A stretch of DNA of 64,000 nt from Caulobacter soli (lineage in GTDB: Bacteria; Pseudomonadota; Alphaproteobacteria; Caulobacterales; Caulobacteraceae). Both the position numbers and the translations under genes were made by a program. The notes beneath the pieces are model-generated. The model was not told the origin of the DNA and did no database searches. It saw nothing but the letters and a program-made list of their open reading frames with translations. Where the stretch lies: positions 1 to 64,000 of the forward strand of contig NZ_CP049200.1 of the NCBI RefSeq assembly GCF_011045195.1, read 5' to 3'. Below, one piece after another: positions 8,989-17,011 of this stretch (positions are counted from its first letter, which is position 1; each line of letters opens with the position of its first letter).

Positions 8989-9015
8989 CATGATTTTCCT
9001 ATAGATGAAATCATG
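8989..9015. promoter_or_regulatory. Inverted repeat CATGATTT(N11)AAATCATG upstream of phhA
   Basis: Perfect 8-bp arms separated by 11 bases, ending 70 bases before the phhA start, in an AT-rich patch of otherwise GC-rich DNA. The size and position suit a binding site for a dimeric regulator, most simply the divergent Lrp-type protein. Confidence 0.55.
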
Positions 9016-9085
9016 TCGCCATCTTTGTGCGAAATCCGGGCCATTCTGGAGGGTTATTTCAGCCGTCCCGGTTCACCATCGTCGC

Positions 9086-9958
9086 ATGAGCGATCCCAAA
9101 GCCAAACTCGTGACGCCGCCCGCCGGCGCGGCCGCCGACTGGACCATTCCCCAGGATTGGTCGCGCTACACCCAGGCCGAGCATGCCATGTGGGATCATC
9201 TGTTCGCCCGCCAGGCGTCGATGCTGCCCCAACGCGTGACGCCGGCCTTCATGCGCGGCCTGGACGTCCTGCGTCTGTCCAAGCCGGGGATTCCCGACTT
9301 CGAGGAACTGTCGGAACGCTTGCAGAAACTCACCGGCTGGTCGGTCGTGGCCGTGCCCGGCCTGGTGCCCGACGACGTGTTCTTCGAGCACATGGCCAAC
9401 CGCCGCTTCGTGGCCGGCAACTTCATCCGCACCCCCGAGCAGATCGACTATCTGCAGGAGCCCGACGTCTTCCACGACGTGTTCGGACACGTGCCGCTGC
9501 TGGCTGATCCGGTGTTCGCCGATTACATGCAGGCCTATGGCGAGGGGGGCTTGCGCGCGCTCGGCTACGGCTCGCTCGCCAATCTGGCTCGCCTCTACTG
9601 GTACACGGTCGAGTTCGGCCTGATCCGCGAAGGCGGCGACCTGAAGCTTTATGGGGCGGGCATCGTCTCCAGCTACGGCGAGTCGATCTTCGCCCTGGAC
9701 GACCCCTCGCCCAACCGCATCGGCTTCGACCTCAAGCGGGTGATGCGGACCAAGTACAAGATCGACGACTATCAGCAGACCTATTTCGTGATCGACAGCT
9801 TCGAGGATCTTCTGCGTCAGACCCTGGAGACCGATTTCGCGCCGCTTTACGCCGAACTGGAGGCCGCTTCGGACCTGACCACCGACGCCGTCCTGCCGGG
9901 CGACGTGGTGCTCAACAACGGCACCCAGGCCTACGCCCTCGCCAAGAAAGCTTCCTGA
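9086..9958 (+). CDS. phhA: Phenylalanine 4-monooxygenase
   Basis: A 290-residue pterin- and iron-dependent hydroxylase that converts Phe to Tyr in the cytoplasm. The iron facial triad is visible: His130 and His135 in 'VFHDVFGHVPLL', and Glu176 in 'YWYTVEFGLI'. 'GLVPDDVFFEHMANRRF' and 'SSYGESIFALD' are also family landmarks. Length fits the bacterial enzyme, which lacks the eukaryotic regulatory domain. The start is the ATG at 9086 (MSDPKAKL). The aminotransferase gene begins two bases after its stop, so they are co-transcribed. The partner enzymes for pterin recycling are encoded at 15969-16954. The divergent Lrp-type protein probably regulates it. Confidence 0.96.
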   Translation: MSDPKAKLVTPPAGAAADWTIPQDWSRYTQAEHAMWDHLFARQASMLPQRVTPAFMRGLDVLRLSKPGIPDFEELSERLQKLTGWSVVAVPGLVPDDVFFEHMANRRFVAGNFIRTPEQIDYLQEPDVFHDVFGHVPLLADPVFADYMQAYGEGGLRALGYGSLANLARLYWYTVEFGLIREGGDLKLYGAGIVSSYGESIFALDDPSPNRIGFDLKRVMRTKYKIDDYQQTYFVIDSFEDLLRQTLETDFAPLYAELEAASDLTTDAVLPGDVVLNNGTQAYALAKKAS

Positions 9959-9960
9959 CC

Positions 9961-11157
9961 ATGTCGACCGTTTCCTCGGATCTCGCCTTCGGGGCGCTGG
10001 AGCCGCAGCAGCCCGACGTCCTGCTCTCGCTGATCAAGCTGCACGCCGACGACCCCCGTCCCGACAAGATCGACCTGGGCGTGGGAGTCTATCGCACGGC
10101 CGACGGCCGCACGCCGGTGTTCGCGGCGGTCAAGGCCGCCGAACAGCGTCTGCTGGACGAGCAGCCGACCAAGGCCTATCTCGGCCCCGAGGGCGATTTC
10201 GGCTTCCTCGAGCGCATCGCCCCGATCGTGTTCGGGACCGGGGCGGCGGCCAGCGACCTGTTCGCGGTCCAGACGCCCGGCGGCACCGGCGCCTTGCGGC
10301 TGGCGGCGGAGCTGCTGGCGGCGGGCAAGCCCGGCGGCCGCATCTGGCTGGGAACGCCCAGCTGGCCGATCCACGCCGGCATCTTCGAAATGGCCGGCCT
10401 GGAGGTCGTGACCTATTCCTATTTCGACGCGGCGACCCAGGCGGTGCGCTTTGACCGGATGTTGGAGGCCCTGTCGGGCGCGGCGCCCGGCGACGCCGTC
10501 CTCCTGCACGGCTGCTGCCATAATCCGACCGGGGCCGATCCCAGCCTCGATCAATGGCGCGCCCTGGCCGAACTGATCGTCGCGCGCGGACTGGTGCCCC
10601 TGATCGACCTGGCCTACCAGGGCCTGGGCGCGGGCCTCGAGGCGGACGCCGCCGGCCTGCGCCTGGTGATGAGGGACTGCGACAACGCCCTGGTCGCCTA
10701 TTCGCTGGACAAGAACTTCGGCCTTTATCGCGAGCGCGTCGGGGCCCTCTTCGTCCGGGCGCGGGGGCACGCCCAGCTCGTGCAATCCAACATCCTGCGG
10801 CTGGCGCGCTGCGCCTGGTCGATGCCGCCCGATCACGGCGCGGCCGTGGCGCGCGTCATTCTGGAGGATCCGGGTCTGACCGCCGCCTGGCGCGAGGAGC
10901 TGGAGTCCATGCGCGTGCGCCTGGCCCAGGTCCGCGCCGCCCTGGCCCGGGCGGCGCCGTCGGTGGCCGGCCTGGCCGCCCATCACGGCCTGTTCGCCCT
11001 GTTGCCGCTGTCGCCGCAGCAGGTGCTGCGTTTGCGTCAGGACCACGCCGTCTACATGGCCGGTTCCGGCCGCATCAATCTCGCCGGTCTCAACCACGAC
11101 AATGTTCAGACGTTCGCGCGGGCTCTCGAGGCCTGCCTGCAGGAAGAATTCGCATGA
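9961..11157 (+). CDS. Aromatic amino acid aminotransferase (class I, TyrB/AspC type)
   Basis: A 398-residue PLP enzyme. 'KIDLGVGVYRTADGRTPVF' marks the aspartate/aromatic aminotransferase subgroup, 'HGCCHNPTGAD' the PLP phosphate region, and Lys251 in 'SLDKNFGLYRERVG' forms the Schiff base. In this operon, between phhA and hpd, its role is Tyr to 4-hydroxyphenylpyruvate. It may also convert Phe to phenylpyruvate, which would feed the paa genes in this window. The start is the ATG two bases after the phhA stop; the stop overlaps the hpd start (ATGA). The aromatic preference is inferred from context. Confidence 0.92.
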   Translation: MSTVSSDLAFGALEPQQPDVLLSLIKLHADDPRPDKIDLGVGVYRTADGRTPVFAAVKAAEQRLLDEQPTKAYLGPEGDFGFLERIAPIVFGTGAAASDLFAVQTPGGTGALRLAAELLAAGKPGGRIWLGTPSWPIHAGIFEMAGLEVVTYSYFDAATQAVRFDRMLEALSGAAPGDAVLLHGCCHNPTGADPSLDQWRALAELIVARGLVPLIDLAYQGLGAGLEADAAGLRLVMRDCDNALVAYSLDKNFGLYRERVGALFVRARGHAQLVQSNILRLARCAWSMPPDHGAAVARVILEDPGLTAAWREELESMRVRLAQVRAALARAAPSVAGLAAHHGLFALLPLSPQQVLRLRQDHAVYMAGSGRINLAGLNHDNVQTFARALEACLQEEFA

Positions 11158-12215
11158 CCATCTCCGCTGAAAATCCCCTGGGCCTCGACGGCTTCGCCTT
11201 CGTGGAGTTCACCAGCCCCGAACCGCTCCTCATGAAGGGGTTGTTCGAGCAGTTGGGCTTCGTGGCCGCGAGCAAGCATCCGACCAAGGCGGTGACCCGC
11301 TACAAGCAGGGCCGCATCAACCTGCTGGTCAATGACCAGCCGACCGGCCAGGTGGCCGAATTCCGCGCCGCCCACGGCCCCTCGGCCAACGGCATGGCCT
11401 TCGGCGTCGCCGATGTCGAGCAGGCCTATGCCGAGGCCCTGAAGCGCGGCGCGGTGGCGGCGGATCCGGCAAGCTCGCTGCTGGGCGAAGGGGCGCGAGT
11501 GCTGCAAGGCATCGGCGGCTCCCTGCTCTATCTGGTCCAAAGCGCCGAGGCGGTGTTCGCCAGCTGGGATCTTGTCGCCGGCGCCGCCGAGGACGAGGCG
11601 GCCAACAGCGTGGGCCTGGACCTGCTGGACCACCTGACCCACAACGTCAAGCGCGGCCAGATGCGCACCTGGTCGAGCTTCTATCGCGACGTCTTCGGCT
11701 TCGAGGAGCAGAAGTATTTCGACATCAAGGGCCAGGCCACGGGCCTGTTCAGCCAGGCGATGATCGCGCCCGACAAGGCCATCCGCATCCCGCTCAACGA
11801 GAGCCAGGACGACAAGAGCCAGATCGAGGAGTTCATCCGCCAGTACAACGGCGAGGGCATCCAGCACCTGGCCCTGACCACGCCGGACATCTACGAGACC
11901 GTCGAGAAGCTGCGGGCCCGGGGCGTCAAGCTGCAGGACACCATCGAGACCTATTACGAGCTGGTCGACAAGCGCGTGCCCGGCCACGGCGAGGACCTGG
12001 AGCGTCTGAAGAAGAACCGCATCCTGCTGGACGGCAATGTCGGCGAGGAAGGCCTGCTGCTGCAGATCTTCACCGAGAACCTGTTCGGCCCGATCTTCTT
12101 CGAGATCATCCAGCGCAAGGGCAACGAAGGCTTCGGCAACGGCAACTTCCAGGCCCTGTTCGAGAGCATCGAGCTGGACCAGATCCGCCGCGGCGTGATC
12201 ACGGTCGACGCCTGA
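11154..12215 (+). CDS. hpd: 4-hydroxyphenylpyruvate dioxygenase
   Basis: A 353-residue non-haem iron enzyme that turns 4-hydroxyphenylpyruvate into homogentisate. The two-VOC-domain layout is clear, and the iron ligands are His160 ('LLDHLTHNV'), His238 ('GEGIQHLAL') and Glu317 ('[10 protein letters not shown]'). It starts at the ATG overlapping the aminotransferase stop and is the last gene of the phhA operon. A strong hairpin at 12260-12293 separates it from hmgA. Confidence 0.97.
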   Translation: MTISAENPLGLDGFAFVEFTSPEPLLMKGLFEQLGFVAASKHPTKAVTRYKQGRINLLVNDQPTGQVAEFRAAHGPSANGMAFGVADVEQAYAEALKRGAVAADPASSLLGEGARVLQGIGGSLLYLVQSAEAVFASWDLVAGAAEDEAANSVGLDLLDHLTHNVKRGQMRTWSSFYRDVFGFEEQKYFDIKGQATGLFSQAMIAPDKAIRIPLNESQDDKSQIEEFIRQYNGEGIQHLALTTPDIYETVEKLRARGVKLQDTIETYYELVDKRVPGHGEDLERLKKNRILLDGNVGEEGLLLQIFTENLFGPIFFEIIQRKGNEGFGNGNFQALFESIELDQIRRGVITVDA

Positions 12216-12259
12216 CACGCCTCGCCCGCGTCAGCCACCTCCCCGGCCGACGCGTCGCG

Positions 12260-12293
12260 GGCCCGGGATCGAGCGCCCTCTCGATCCCGGGCC
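12260..12293 (+). terminator. Strong hairpin between hpd and hmgA
   Basis: A 14-bp perfect stem (GGCCCGGGATCGAG and its complement) with a 6-nt loop, followed by GTTTCGCC. It lies 45 bases after hpd and 58 bases before hmgA. It could end the first operon or attenuate read-through into hmgA. Confidence 0.7.
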
Positions 12294-12351
12294 GTTTCGC
12301 CTATTGCGGGGCGTCGGCGCGGGCCGCGCCGGCCGATTCACAGGAGCCTGC

Positions 12352-13635
12352 ATGACCCTCCGCTATCAAACCGGCTTTGGCTCCTACTTCGAGACGGAGG
12401 CGGTAGCCGGCGCCCTGCCCATCGGCCAGAACTCTCCGCAGAAGACGCCCTTCGGGCTCTATGCCGAACTGCTGTCGGGGGCGGCCTTCACCGCGCCGCG
12501 CCACGACAACCGCCGCACCTGGCTCTACCGCCTGCGGCCCAGCGCCGGTCACGGACCCTACGCGCCCTACGCCCAGGATCGCCTGAAGAGCGGCCCGTTC
12601 GACGCCGTCGCGCCGACGCCCAACCGGCTGCGTTGGGACCCGCTGGAGATCCCGGCCGAGCCGACCGACTTCGTCGACGGCCTGGTCACCCTGGCCGGCA
12701 ACGGCGATGTGGCGACCCAGGCCGGCCTGGGCGTCCATCTCTACCTCGCCAACGCCTCGATGAAGGGTCGCGTGTTCTACAACAGCGACGGCGAGCTGCT
12801 GCTTGTTCCCCAGCAGGGAGCCTTGACCCTGATCACCGAGATGGGCGTGCTGGAGGCGGGTCCGGGCCATATCGCGGTGATCCCGCGCGGCGTGCGTTTC
12901 CGCGTCGAGGTCGAGGGACCGGTGCGCGGCTATGTCTGCGAGAACTACGGCGCGCCCTTCAGGCTGCCGGAGCTAGGACCCATCGGTTCCAATGGCCTGG
13001 CCAATCCCCGCGATTTCGAGGCGCCGTTCGCGGCCTTCGAGGACGTCGATGAACCCACGCTGGTGATCCAGAAATTCCAAGGCGGACTCTGGGCCGTCCA
13101 GTGCGATCATAGCCCGCTGGACGTCGTGGCGTGGCACGGCAACCTGGCGCCGTATCGCTACGATCTCTCGCGCTTCAACACGATCAATACGGTCAGCTTC
13201 GATCATCCCGATCCGTCGATCTTCACCGTCCTGACCGCGCCCAGCGAGATCCCGGGCACGGCCAATTGTGATTTCGTGATCTTCCCGCCGCGCTGGATGG
13301 TGGCCGAGCACACCTTCCGCCCGCCCTGGTTCCACCGCAACGTGATGAGCGAGTTCATGGGGCTGGTGCACGGCGCCTATGACGCCAAGGCCGGCGGCTT
13401 TTCGCCCGGCGGCGCGTCGCTGCACAACTGCATGAACGCTCACGGCCCCGACGTCGCCAGCTACGAAAAGGCCGTCGCCGCGCCGCTCGCGCCGCACAGA
13501 ATCGAAAACACCCTGGCCTTCATGTTCGAAAGCCGCTGGGTGATCCGCCCCACGCGGTTCGCCGCTCAGACGCCGCTGGCCCAGTCGGACTATGATGACT
13601 GCTGGTCCGGCTTTCAGAAGGCTCGACTGCCGTGA
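12352..13635 (+). CDS. hmgA: Homogentisate 1,2-dioxygenase
   Basis: A 427-residue cupin-fold iron enzyme that opens the homogentisate ring to maleylacetoacetate. Strong family features are '[19 protein letters not shown]', '[14 protein letters not shown]', '[19 protein letters not shown]', '[20 protein letters not shown]' and 'SEFMGLVHG', which together carry the iron-binding His and Glu residues. The ATG at 12352 is preceded by CAGGAG and matches the family N-terminus. The stop overlaps the GTG start of fahA, so the two are translationally coupled. Confidence 0.97.
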   Translation: MTLRYQTGFGSYFETEAVAGALPIGQNSPQKTPFGLYAELLSGAAFTAPRHDNRRTWLYRLRPSAGHGPYAPYAQDRLKSGPFDAVAPTPNRLRWDPLEIPAEPTDFVDGLVTLAGNGDVATQAGLGVHLYLANASMKGRVFYNSDGELLLVPQQGALTLITEMGVLEAGPGHIAVIPRGVRFRVEVEGPVRGYVCENYGAPFRLPELGPIGSNGLANPRDFEAPFAAFEDVDEPTLVIQKFQGGLWAVQCDHSPLDVVAWHGNLAPYRYDLSRFNTINTVSFDHPDPSIFTVLTAPSEIPGTANCDFVIFPPRWMVAEHTFRPPWFHRNVMSEFMGLVHGAYDAKAGGFSPGGASLHNCMNAHGPDVASYEKAVAAPLAPHRIENTLAFMFESRWVIRPTRFAAQTPLAQSDYDDCWSGFQKARLP

Positions 13636-14948
13636 TCCCGCATATCGACGAAACCCACGCGGCCGACCTCGCCAGTTGGGTGAGCACGGCCAACGGCCAC
13701 CCCGACTTTCCGATCCAGAACCTGCCGTTCGGGATCTTCAGCCCGCGCCACGGCCAGCCCCGCGGCGGCGTGGCGATCGGTGATCAGATCCTGGACCTGT
13801 CGCTGGCCGCGCGTTCGACGCTGTTCGAGGGCGGGGCCAAGGACGCCGTGGACGCGGCGGCGGGTCCCCTGCTGAACGCCTTCCTGGGCGGCCCGGCCCA
13901 AGAGCGTTCCGCGCTGCGTCGGCGGCTGTCGGCCTTGCTCGCCGCCGGCGCGCCCGATCGCGCCGAGGTCGAGACCTGGCTCTACCCGGCCGTCGATTGC
14001 CGAATGCACCTGCCGGCCCGGATCGGCGACTACACCGACTTCTACGCCGGCATCCATCACGCGCTGAACGTCGGCATACTGTTTCGGCCCGACAATCCGC
14101 TGCTGCCCAACTACAAGCACGTGCCGATCGGCTATCACGGCCGCGCCTCGTCGGTGCGCGTCTCCGGCGCGCCGGTCGTGCGGCCTCAGGGGCAGCGCAA
14201 GGCGCCCGACGCCGAGGGGCCGGAATTTGGTCCCAGCCAACGCCTCGATATCGAGTTGGAGCTTGGCGTGTGGATCGGTCAGGGCAACGCGCTGGGCCAA
14301 CCCATCGCCATTGACGCGGCCGACCAGCATATCGCCGGCCTGTGCCTGCTCAACGACTGGTCGGCGCGCGACCTGCAGGCCTGGGAGTACCAGCCCCTGG
14401 GTCCGTTCCTGGCCAAGAACTTCATGACCACCATCTCCCCGTGGATCGTCACCGCCGAGGCCTTGGCGCCGTTTCGGATCGCCCAGCCGGCGCGCCCGGC
14501 CGAGGATCCCACGCCCCTGCCCTATCTCCTGAGCCAGGCCGACCAGGCCCGCGGCGCCTACGCCATCGATCTGGAGGTTGCGATCGCCACGGCCGCCATG
14601 CGGGATCGCGACGAGCCGGCGTTCACGATCGCCCAGGGCCCAGCCTCTAATCTTTACTGGACCTTGGCCCAGCTCGTGACCCATCACGCCAGCAACGGCT
14701 GCGACCTCAATCCTGGCGACCTGCTGGGCACTGGCACGATCTCGACGCCCGACGACAGCGGCGTAGGCAGCTTTCTGGAACTGACCCGCGGCGGCCAGAA
14801 ACCGGTGACCCTGCCCAGCGGCGAGACCCGCACCTTCCTGCAGGACGGCGACCTGGTGCGCCTGAGCGCTCGCGCCGCCGCCCTCGGCTTCGTCAGCATC
14901 GGCTTTGGCGACTGCGTCGGGCAGATCGCGTCCCGCGTCGCGGCATGA
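13632..14948 (+). CDS. fahA: Fumarylacetoacetase
   Basis: A 438-residue enzyme that splits fumarylacetoacetate into fumarate and acetoacetate. The N-terminal SH3-like domain ('[21 protein letters not shown]') precedes the catalytic domain with '[13 protein letters not shown]', '[11 protein letters not shown]', the metal-binding '[12 protein letters not shown]' and '[20 protein letters not shown]'. Length is normal for the full two-domain enzyme, unlike the single-domain FAH relatives at 22956-23852 and 62784-63377. It starts with GTG inside the hmgA stop and overlaps maiA by 4 bases. Confidence 0.97.
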   Translation: MIPHIDETHAADLASWVSTANGHPDFPIQNLPFGIFSPRHGQPRGGVAIGDQILDLSLAARSTLFEGGAKDAVDAAAGPLLNAFLGGPAQERSALRRRLSALLAAGAPDRAEVETWLYPAVDCRMHLPARIGDYTDFYAGIHHALNVGILFRPDNPLLPNYKHVPIGYHGRASSVRVSGAPVVRPQGQRKAPDAEGPEFGPSQRLDIELELGVWIGQGNALGQPIAIDAADQHIAGLCLLNDWSARDLQAWEYQPLGPFLAKNFMTTISPWIVTAEALAPFRIAQPARPAEDPTPLPYLLSQADQARGAYAIDLEVAIATAAMRDRDEPAFTIAQGPASNLYWTLAQLVTHHASNGCDLNPGDLLGTGTISTPDDSGVGSFLELTRGGQKPVTLPSGETRTFLQDGDLVRLSARAAALGFVSIGFGDCVGQIASRVAA

Positions 14949-15589
14949 ACCTGCTCCTGCACGGCTATTGGCGGTCGACCGCATCCTATCGGGTCCGGAT
15001 CGGACTCGCCCTCAAGGGCGTCGATCACGCCAGCGCCACGCACGATCTGCGGTTGGGCCGGCAGGCCGAGGCCGCCTATCGGGCGCTGGCGCCCCAAGGT
15101 CTGGTGCCGGCGCTGGAGACGGACCTGGGGGTTGTGACCCAGAGCCTGGCGATCCTGGAGTGGCTCGAAGAAACCTGTCCGACCCCGCCGCTGCTGCCGG
15201 GCGACGCCCATGGTCGCGCGATCGTCCGCAGCATGGCCGCGCTGGTGGCTTGCGACATCCATCCGCTGAACAACCTGCGGGTCCTGCAGGTCCTGCGCGA
15301 CGAGCTGGCGCTCGCCCAGCCCCAGCTGGACGCCTGGATCGCGCGCTGGATCGGGGACGGCTTCGCCGCGCTCGAGCCGTTGATCACGCGCCATGGCGGG
15401 GCCTTCGCCTATGGCGACCAGCCCGGTCTGGCCGATTGCCTGATCGTGCCGCAGGTCTATTCGGCGCAGCGGTTCAAGGTCGATCTTTCGCCCTACCCGC
15501 GCCTGGTCGCCGCGGCGAGCGCGGCGGCCGCCCTGCCCGCCTTCGCCGCGGCCCACCCGGCCAGGCAGCCCGACGCGGATCCGGCATGA
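14945..15589 (+). CDS. maiA: Maleylacetoacetate isomerase (zeta-class GST)
   Basis: A 214-residue glutathione-dependent isomerase that converts maleylacetoacetate to fumarylacetoacetate. The thioredoxin-like N-terminal domain has the zeta-class loop as 'YWRSTASYRVRIGLALKG', with 'PQGLVPALE' and 'TQSLAILEWLEE' forming the glutathione site. The helical C-terminal domain contains 'CDIHPLNNLRVLQ'. It completes the hmgA-fahA-maiA pathway. Both ends overlap their neighbours by 4 bases, so it is tightly coupled to the Rieske gene that follows. Confidence 0.95.
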   Translation: MNLLLHGYWRSTASYRVRIGLALKGVDHASATHDLRLGRQAEAAYRALAPQGLVPALETDLGVVTQSLAILEWLEETCPTPPLLPGDAHGRAIVRSMAALVACDIHPLNNLRVLQVLRDELALAQPQLDAWIARWIGDGFAALEPLITRHGGAFAYGDQPGLADCLIVPQVYSAQRFKVDLSPYPRLVAAASAAAALPAFAAAHPARQPDADPA

Positions 15590-15972
15590 CGCAGGAGCAG
15601 ACCCCGATACGTCTTTCCGCCACGCCGGCCGGCGTGAAGCTGGGCCCGCTCAGCCTTGTCGCCGAGGGGAGCGCGCGCAATTTCGTGCTGCAGATCGGTC
15701 AGGGGCGGTTCCATGGTTTTGTCGTGCGACGCGGCCAGGCGGTGCGCGGCTATGTGGATCGCTGTCCGCATGCGGGCCTGCCGCTGGCCCAGACGCTCGA
15801 CGACTATCTCACCCCGGACGGCGAGAAGATCGCCTGCAGCTGGCACGGGGCGTTGTTCGCCATCGACGACGGTCTCTGCGTCGGCGGGCCCTGCGCGGGC
15901 GCGCGTCTGACAGCTTGGCCCGTGACGGTGCGCGACGGGTTTCTTTTCACCACCACGGAGCAGACCTCATGA
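15586..15972 (+). CDS. Free-standing Rieske [2Fe-2S] protein
   Basis: A 128-residue protein consisting of a single Rieske domain. The cluster ligands are Cys60 and His62 ('CPHAG') and Cys84 and His87 ('CSWHG'). There is no membrane segment or oxygenase domain, so it is probably a soluble electron carrier. It is translationally coupled to maiA upstream and to the short-chain reductase downstream, so it is made with the homogentisate and pterin-recycling enzymes. No step of the known pathway requires it. It could serve a Rieske-type oxygenase elsewhere or be a redox partner of the neighbouring reductase; both are speculation. Confidence 0.85.
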   Translation: MTQEQTPIRLSATPAGVKLGPLSLVAEGSARNFVLQIGQGRFHGFVVRRGQAVRGYVDRCPHAGLPLAQTLDDYLTPDGEKIACSWHGALFAIDDGLCVGGPCAGARLTAWPVTVRDGFLFTTTEQTS

Positions 15973-16637
15973 GCGGCGTCATCATCACCGGCGGCTTTGG
16001 CGTGCTGGGTCAGGCGGTCGCCGCGGCGTTCAAGACGGCCGGTTTCCATATCGCTCTGATCGATCGAGCGTCGGCTGGCGAACATGACGCCGACTTCGCC
16101 TTGGGCCAGGTCGACCTGGCCGATCCCGATCAGGCGCAACGAGCCTTCGACCAGGCCCGCGACGCCCTGGGCGGGGTCCAGGCGCTGGTCAATGTCGCCG
16201 GCGCCTTTCGGTTCGAGATGATCGAAGGCGGCGACCCGGCCAGTTGGGACGCGCTGTTCGCCGCCAATCTGAAGACTTGCGCCAACATGTGCCGCGCCGC
16301 CGCCGCCGGCCTGGCCGCAGGCGGGGCGATCGTCAACATCGGTGCGGCCGCCGCCGAGCGGGCCGGCGCGGGCATGGGGCCCTACGCGGCCTCCAAGGCG
16401 GGGGTGGCGCGTCTGACCGAAAGCCTCGCCGCGGAGCTGGGCGGCCGGATCCGCGTCAATGCGGTTCTGCCGTTGATCCTCGACACGCCGCAAAACCGGG
16501 CTGACATGCCCGGCGCCGATCCTGCGGGATGGACCGCTCCGGCCGCCCTCGCCGAGGTGGTCCGGTTCCTGGCTTCCGACGAAAGCCGCGCCATCAACGG
16601 CGCCCTGATCGCGGCCACCGCGCCGACGCCGCGCTAG
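15969..16637 (+). CDS. Short-chain dehydrogenase resembling quinonoid dihydropteridine reductase
   Basis: A 222-residue SDR with N-terminal '[18 protein letters not shown]', catalytic '[11 protein letters not shown]' and '[11 protein letters not shown]'. The C-terminal '[20 protein letters not shown]' followed by 'WT' closely follows what I recall of animal dihydropteridine reductase (AVLP..LDTP.NR..MP.AD..WT). That enzyme returns quinonoid dihydropterin to tetrahydropterin after Phe hydroxylation. The next gene is phhB, which makes the quinonoid dihydropterin, and phhA is 6 kb upstream. The assignment is by motif and context; a generic SDR remains possible. It overlaps the Rieske gene by 4 bases. 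Confidence 0.8.
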   Translation: MSGVIITGGFGVLGQAVAAAFKTAGFHIALIDRASAGEHDADFALGQVDLADPDQAQRAFDQARDALGGVQALVNVAGAFRFEMIEGGDPASWDALFAANLKTCANMCRAAAAGLAAGGAIVNIGAAAAERAGAGMGPYAASKAGVARLTESLAAELGGRIRVNAVLPLILDTPQNRADMPGADPAGWTAPAALAEVVRFLASDESRAINGALIAATAPTPR

Positions 16638-16648
16638 AGGAGTTCCCG

Positions 16649-16954
16649 ATGATCGAGCGCCTCGACGCCGCCGCCTGCCGCGAGCGGCTTGTCGCCCTGC
16701 CGGATTGGACCCTGGACGAGCCCGCCGCCGCGATCGAGCGGACGTTCGTGTTCGCCGACTTCGTCGAGGCCTTCGGCTTCATGACCCGCGTGGCGATCCT
16801 GGCCGAAAAGGCCGACCACCATCCGGAATGGTTCAATGTCTACAACCGGGTCCAGGTGCGCCTGACCACCCACGACGCCGGGGGCGTCTCGCAGCGCGAT
16901 TTTCAGCTGGCCGCGCAAATGGATCGCCTCCTTGGCGAAAGCGGCGTGGTCTAG
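16649..16954 (+). CDS. phhB: Pterin-4a-carbinolamine dehydratase
   Basis: A 101-residue enzyme that dehydrates the 4a-hydroxy-tetrahydropterin released by PhhA. The family signature is seen in '[20 protein letters not shown]' followed by '[12 protein letters not shown]', with the His-His-Pro active site. The ATG at 16649 has AGAGGAG just upstream. It ends the hmgA-fahA-maiA-Rieske-SDR-phhB operon. Placement at the end of the homogentisate operon rather than next to phhA is unlike the pseudomonad phhAB order. Confidence 0.95.
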   Translation: MIERLDAAACRERLVALPDWTLDEPAAAIERTFVFADFVEAFGFMTRVAILAEKADHHPEWFNVYNRVQVRLTTHDAGGVSQRDFQLAAQMDRLLGESGVV

Positions 16955-16980
16955 ACAGGCAAGCCGGCGTCGGCGTTCGG

Positions 16981-17011
16981 GTTCAACGCCGTCTATTGGA
17001 CGGCGTTGAAC
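16981..17011. terminator. Bidirectional hairpin overlapping the gamma-glutamyltransferase 3' end
   Basis: A 13-bp perfect stem (GTTCAACGCCGTC and complement) with a 5-nt loop between the convergent phhB and gamma-glutamyltransferase genes. One arm encodes the last residues of the transferase (FNAVQ), so coding and terminator functions overlap. Confidence 0.65.
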
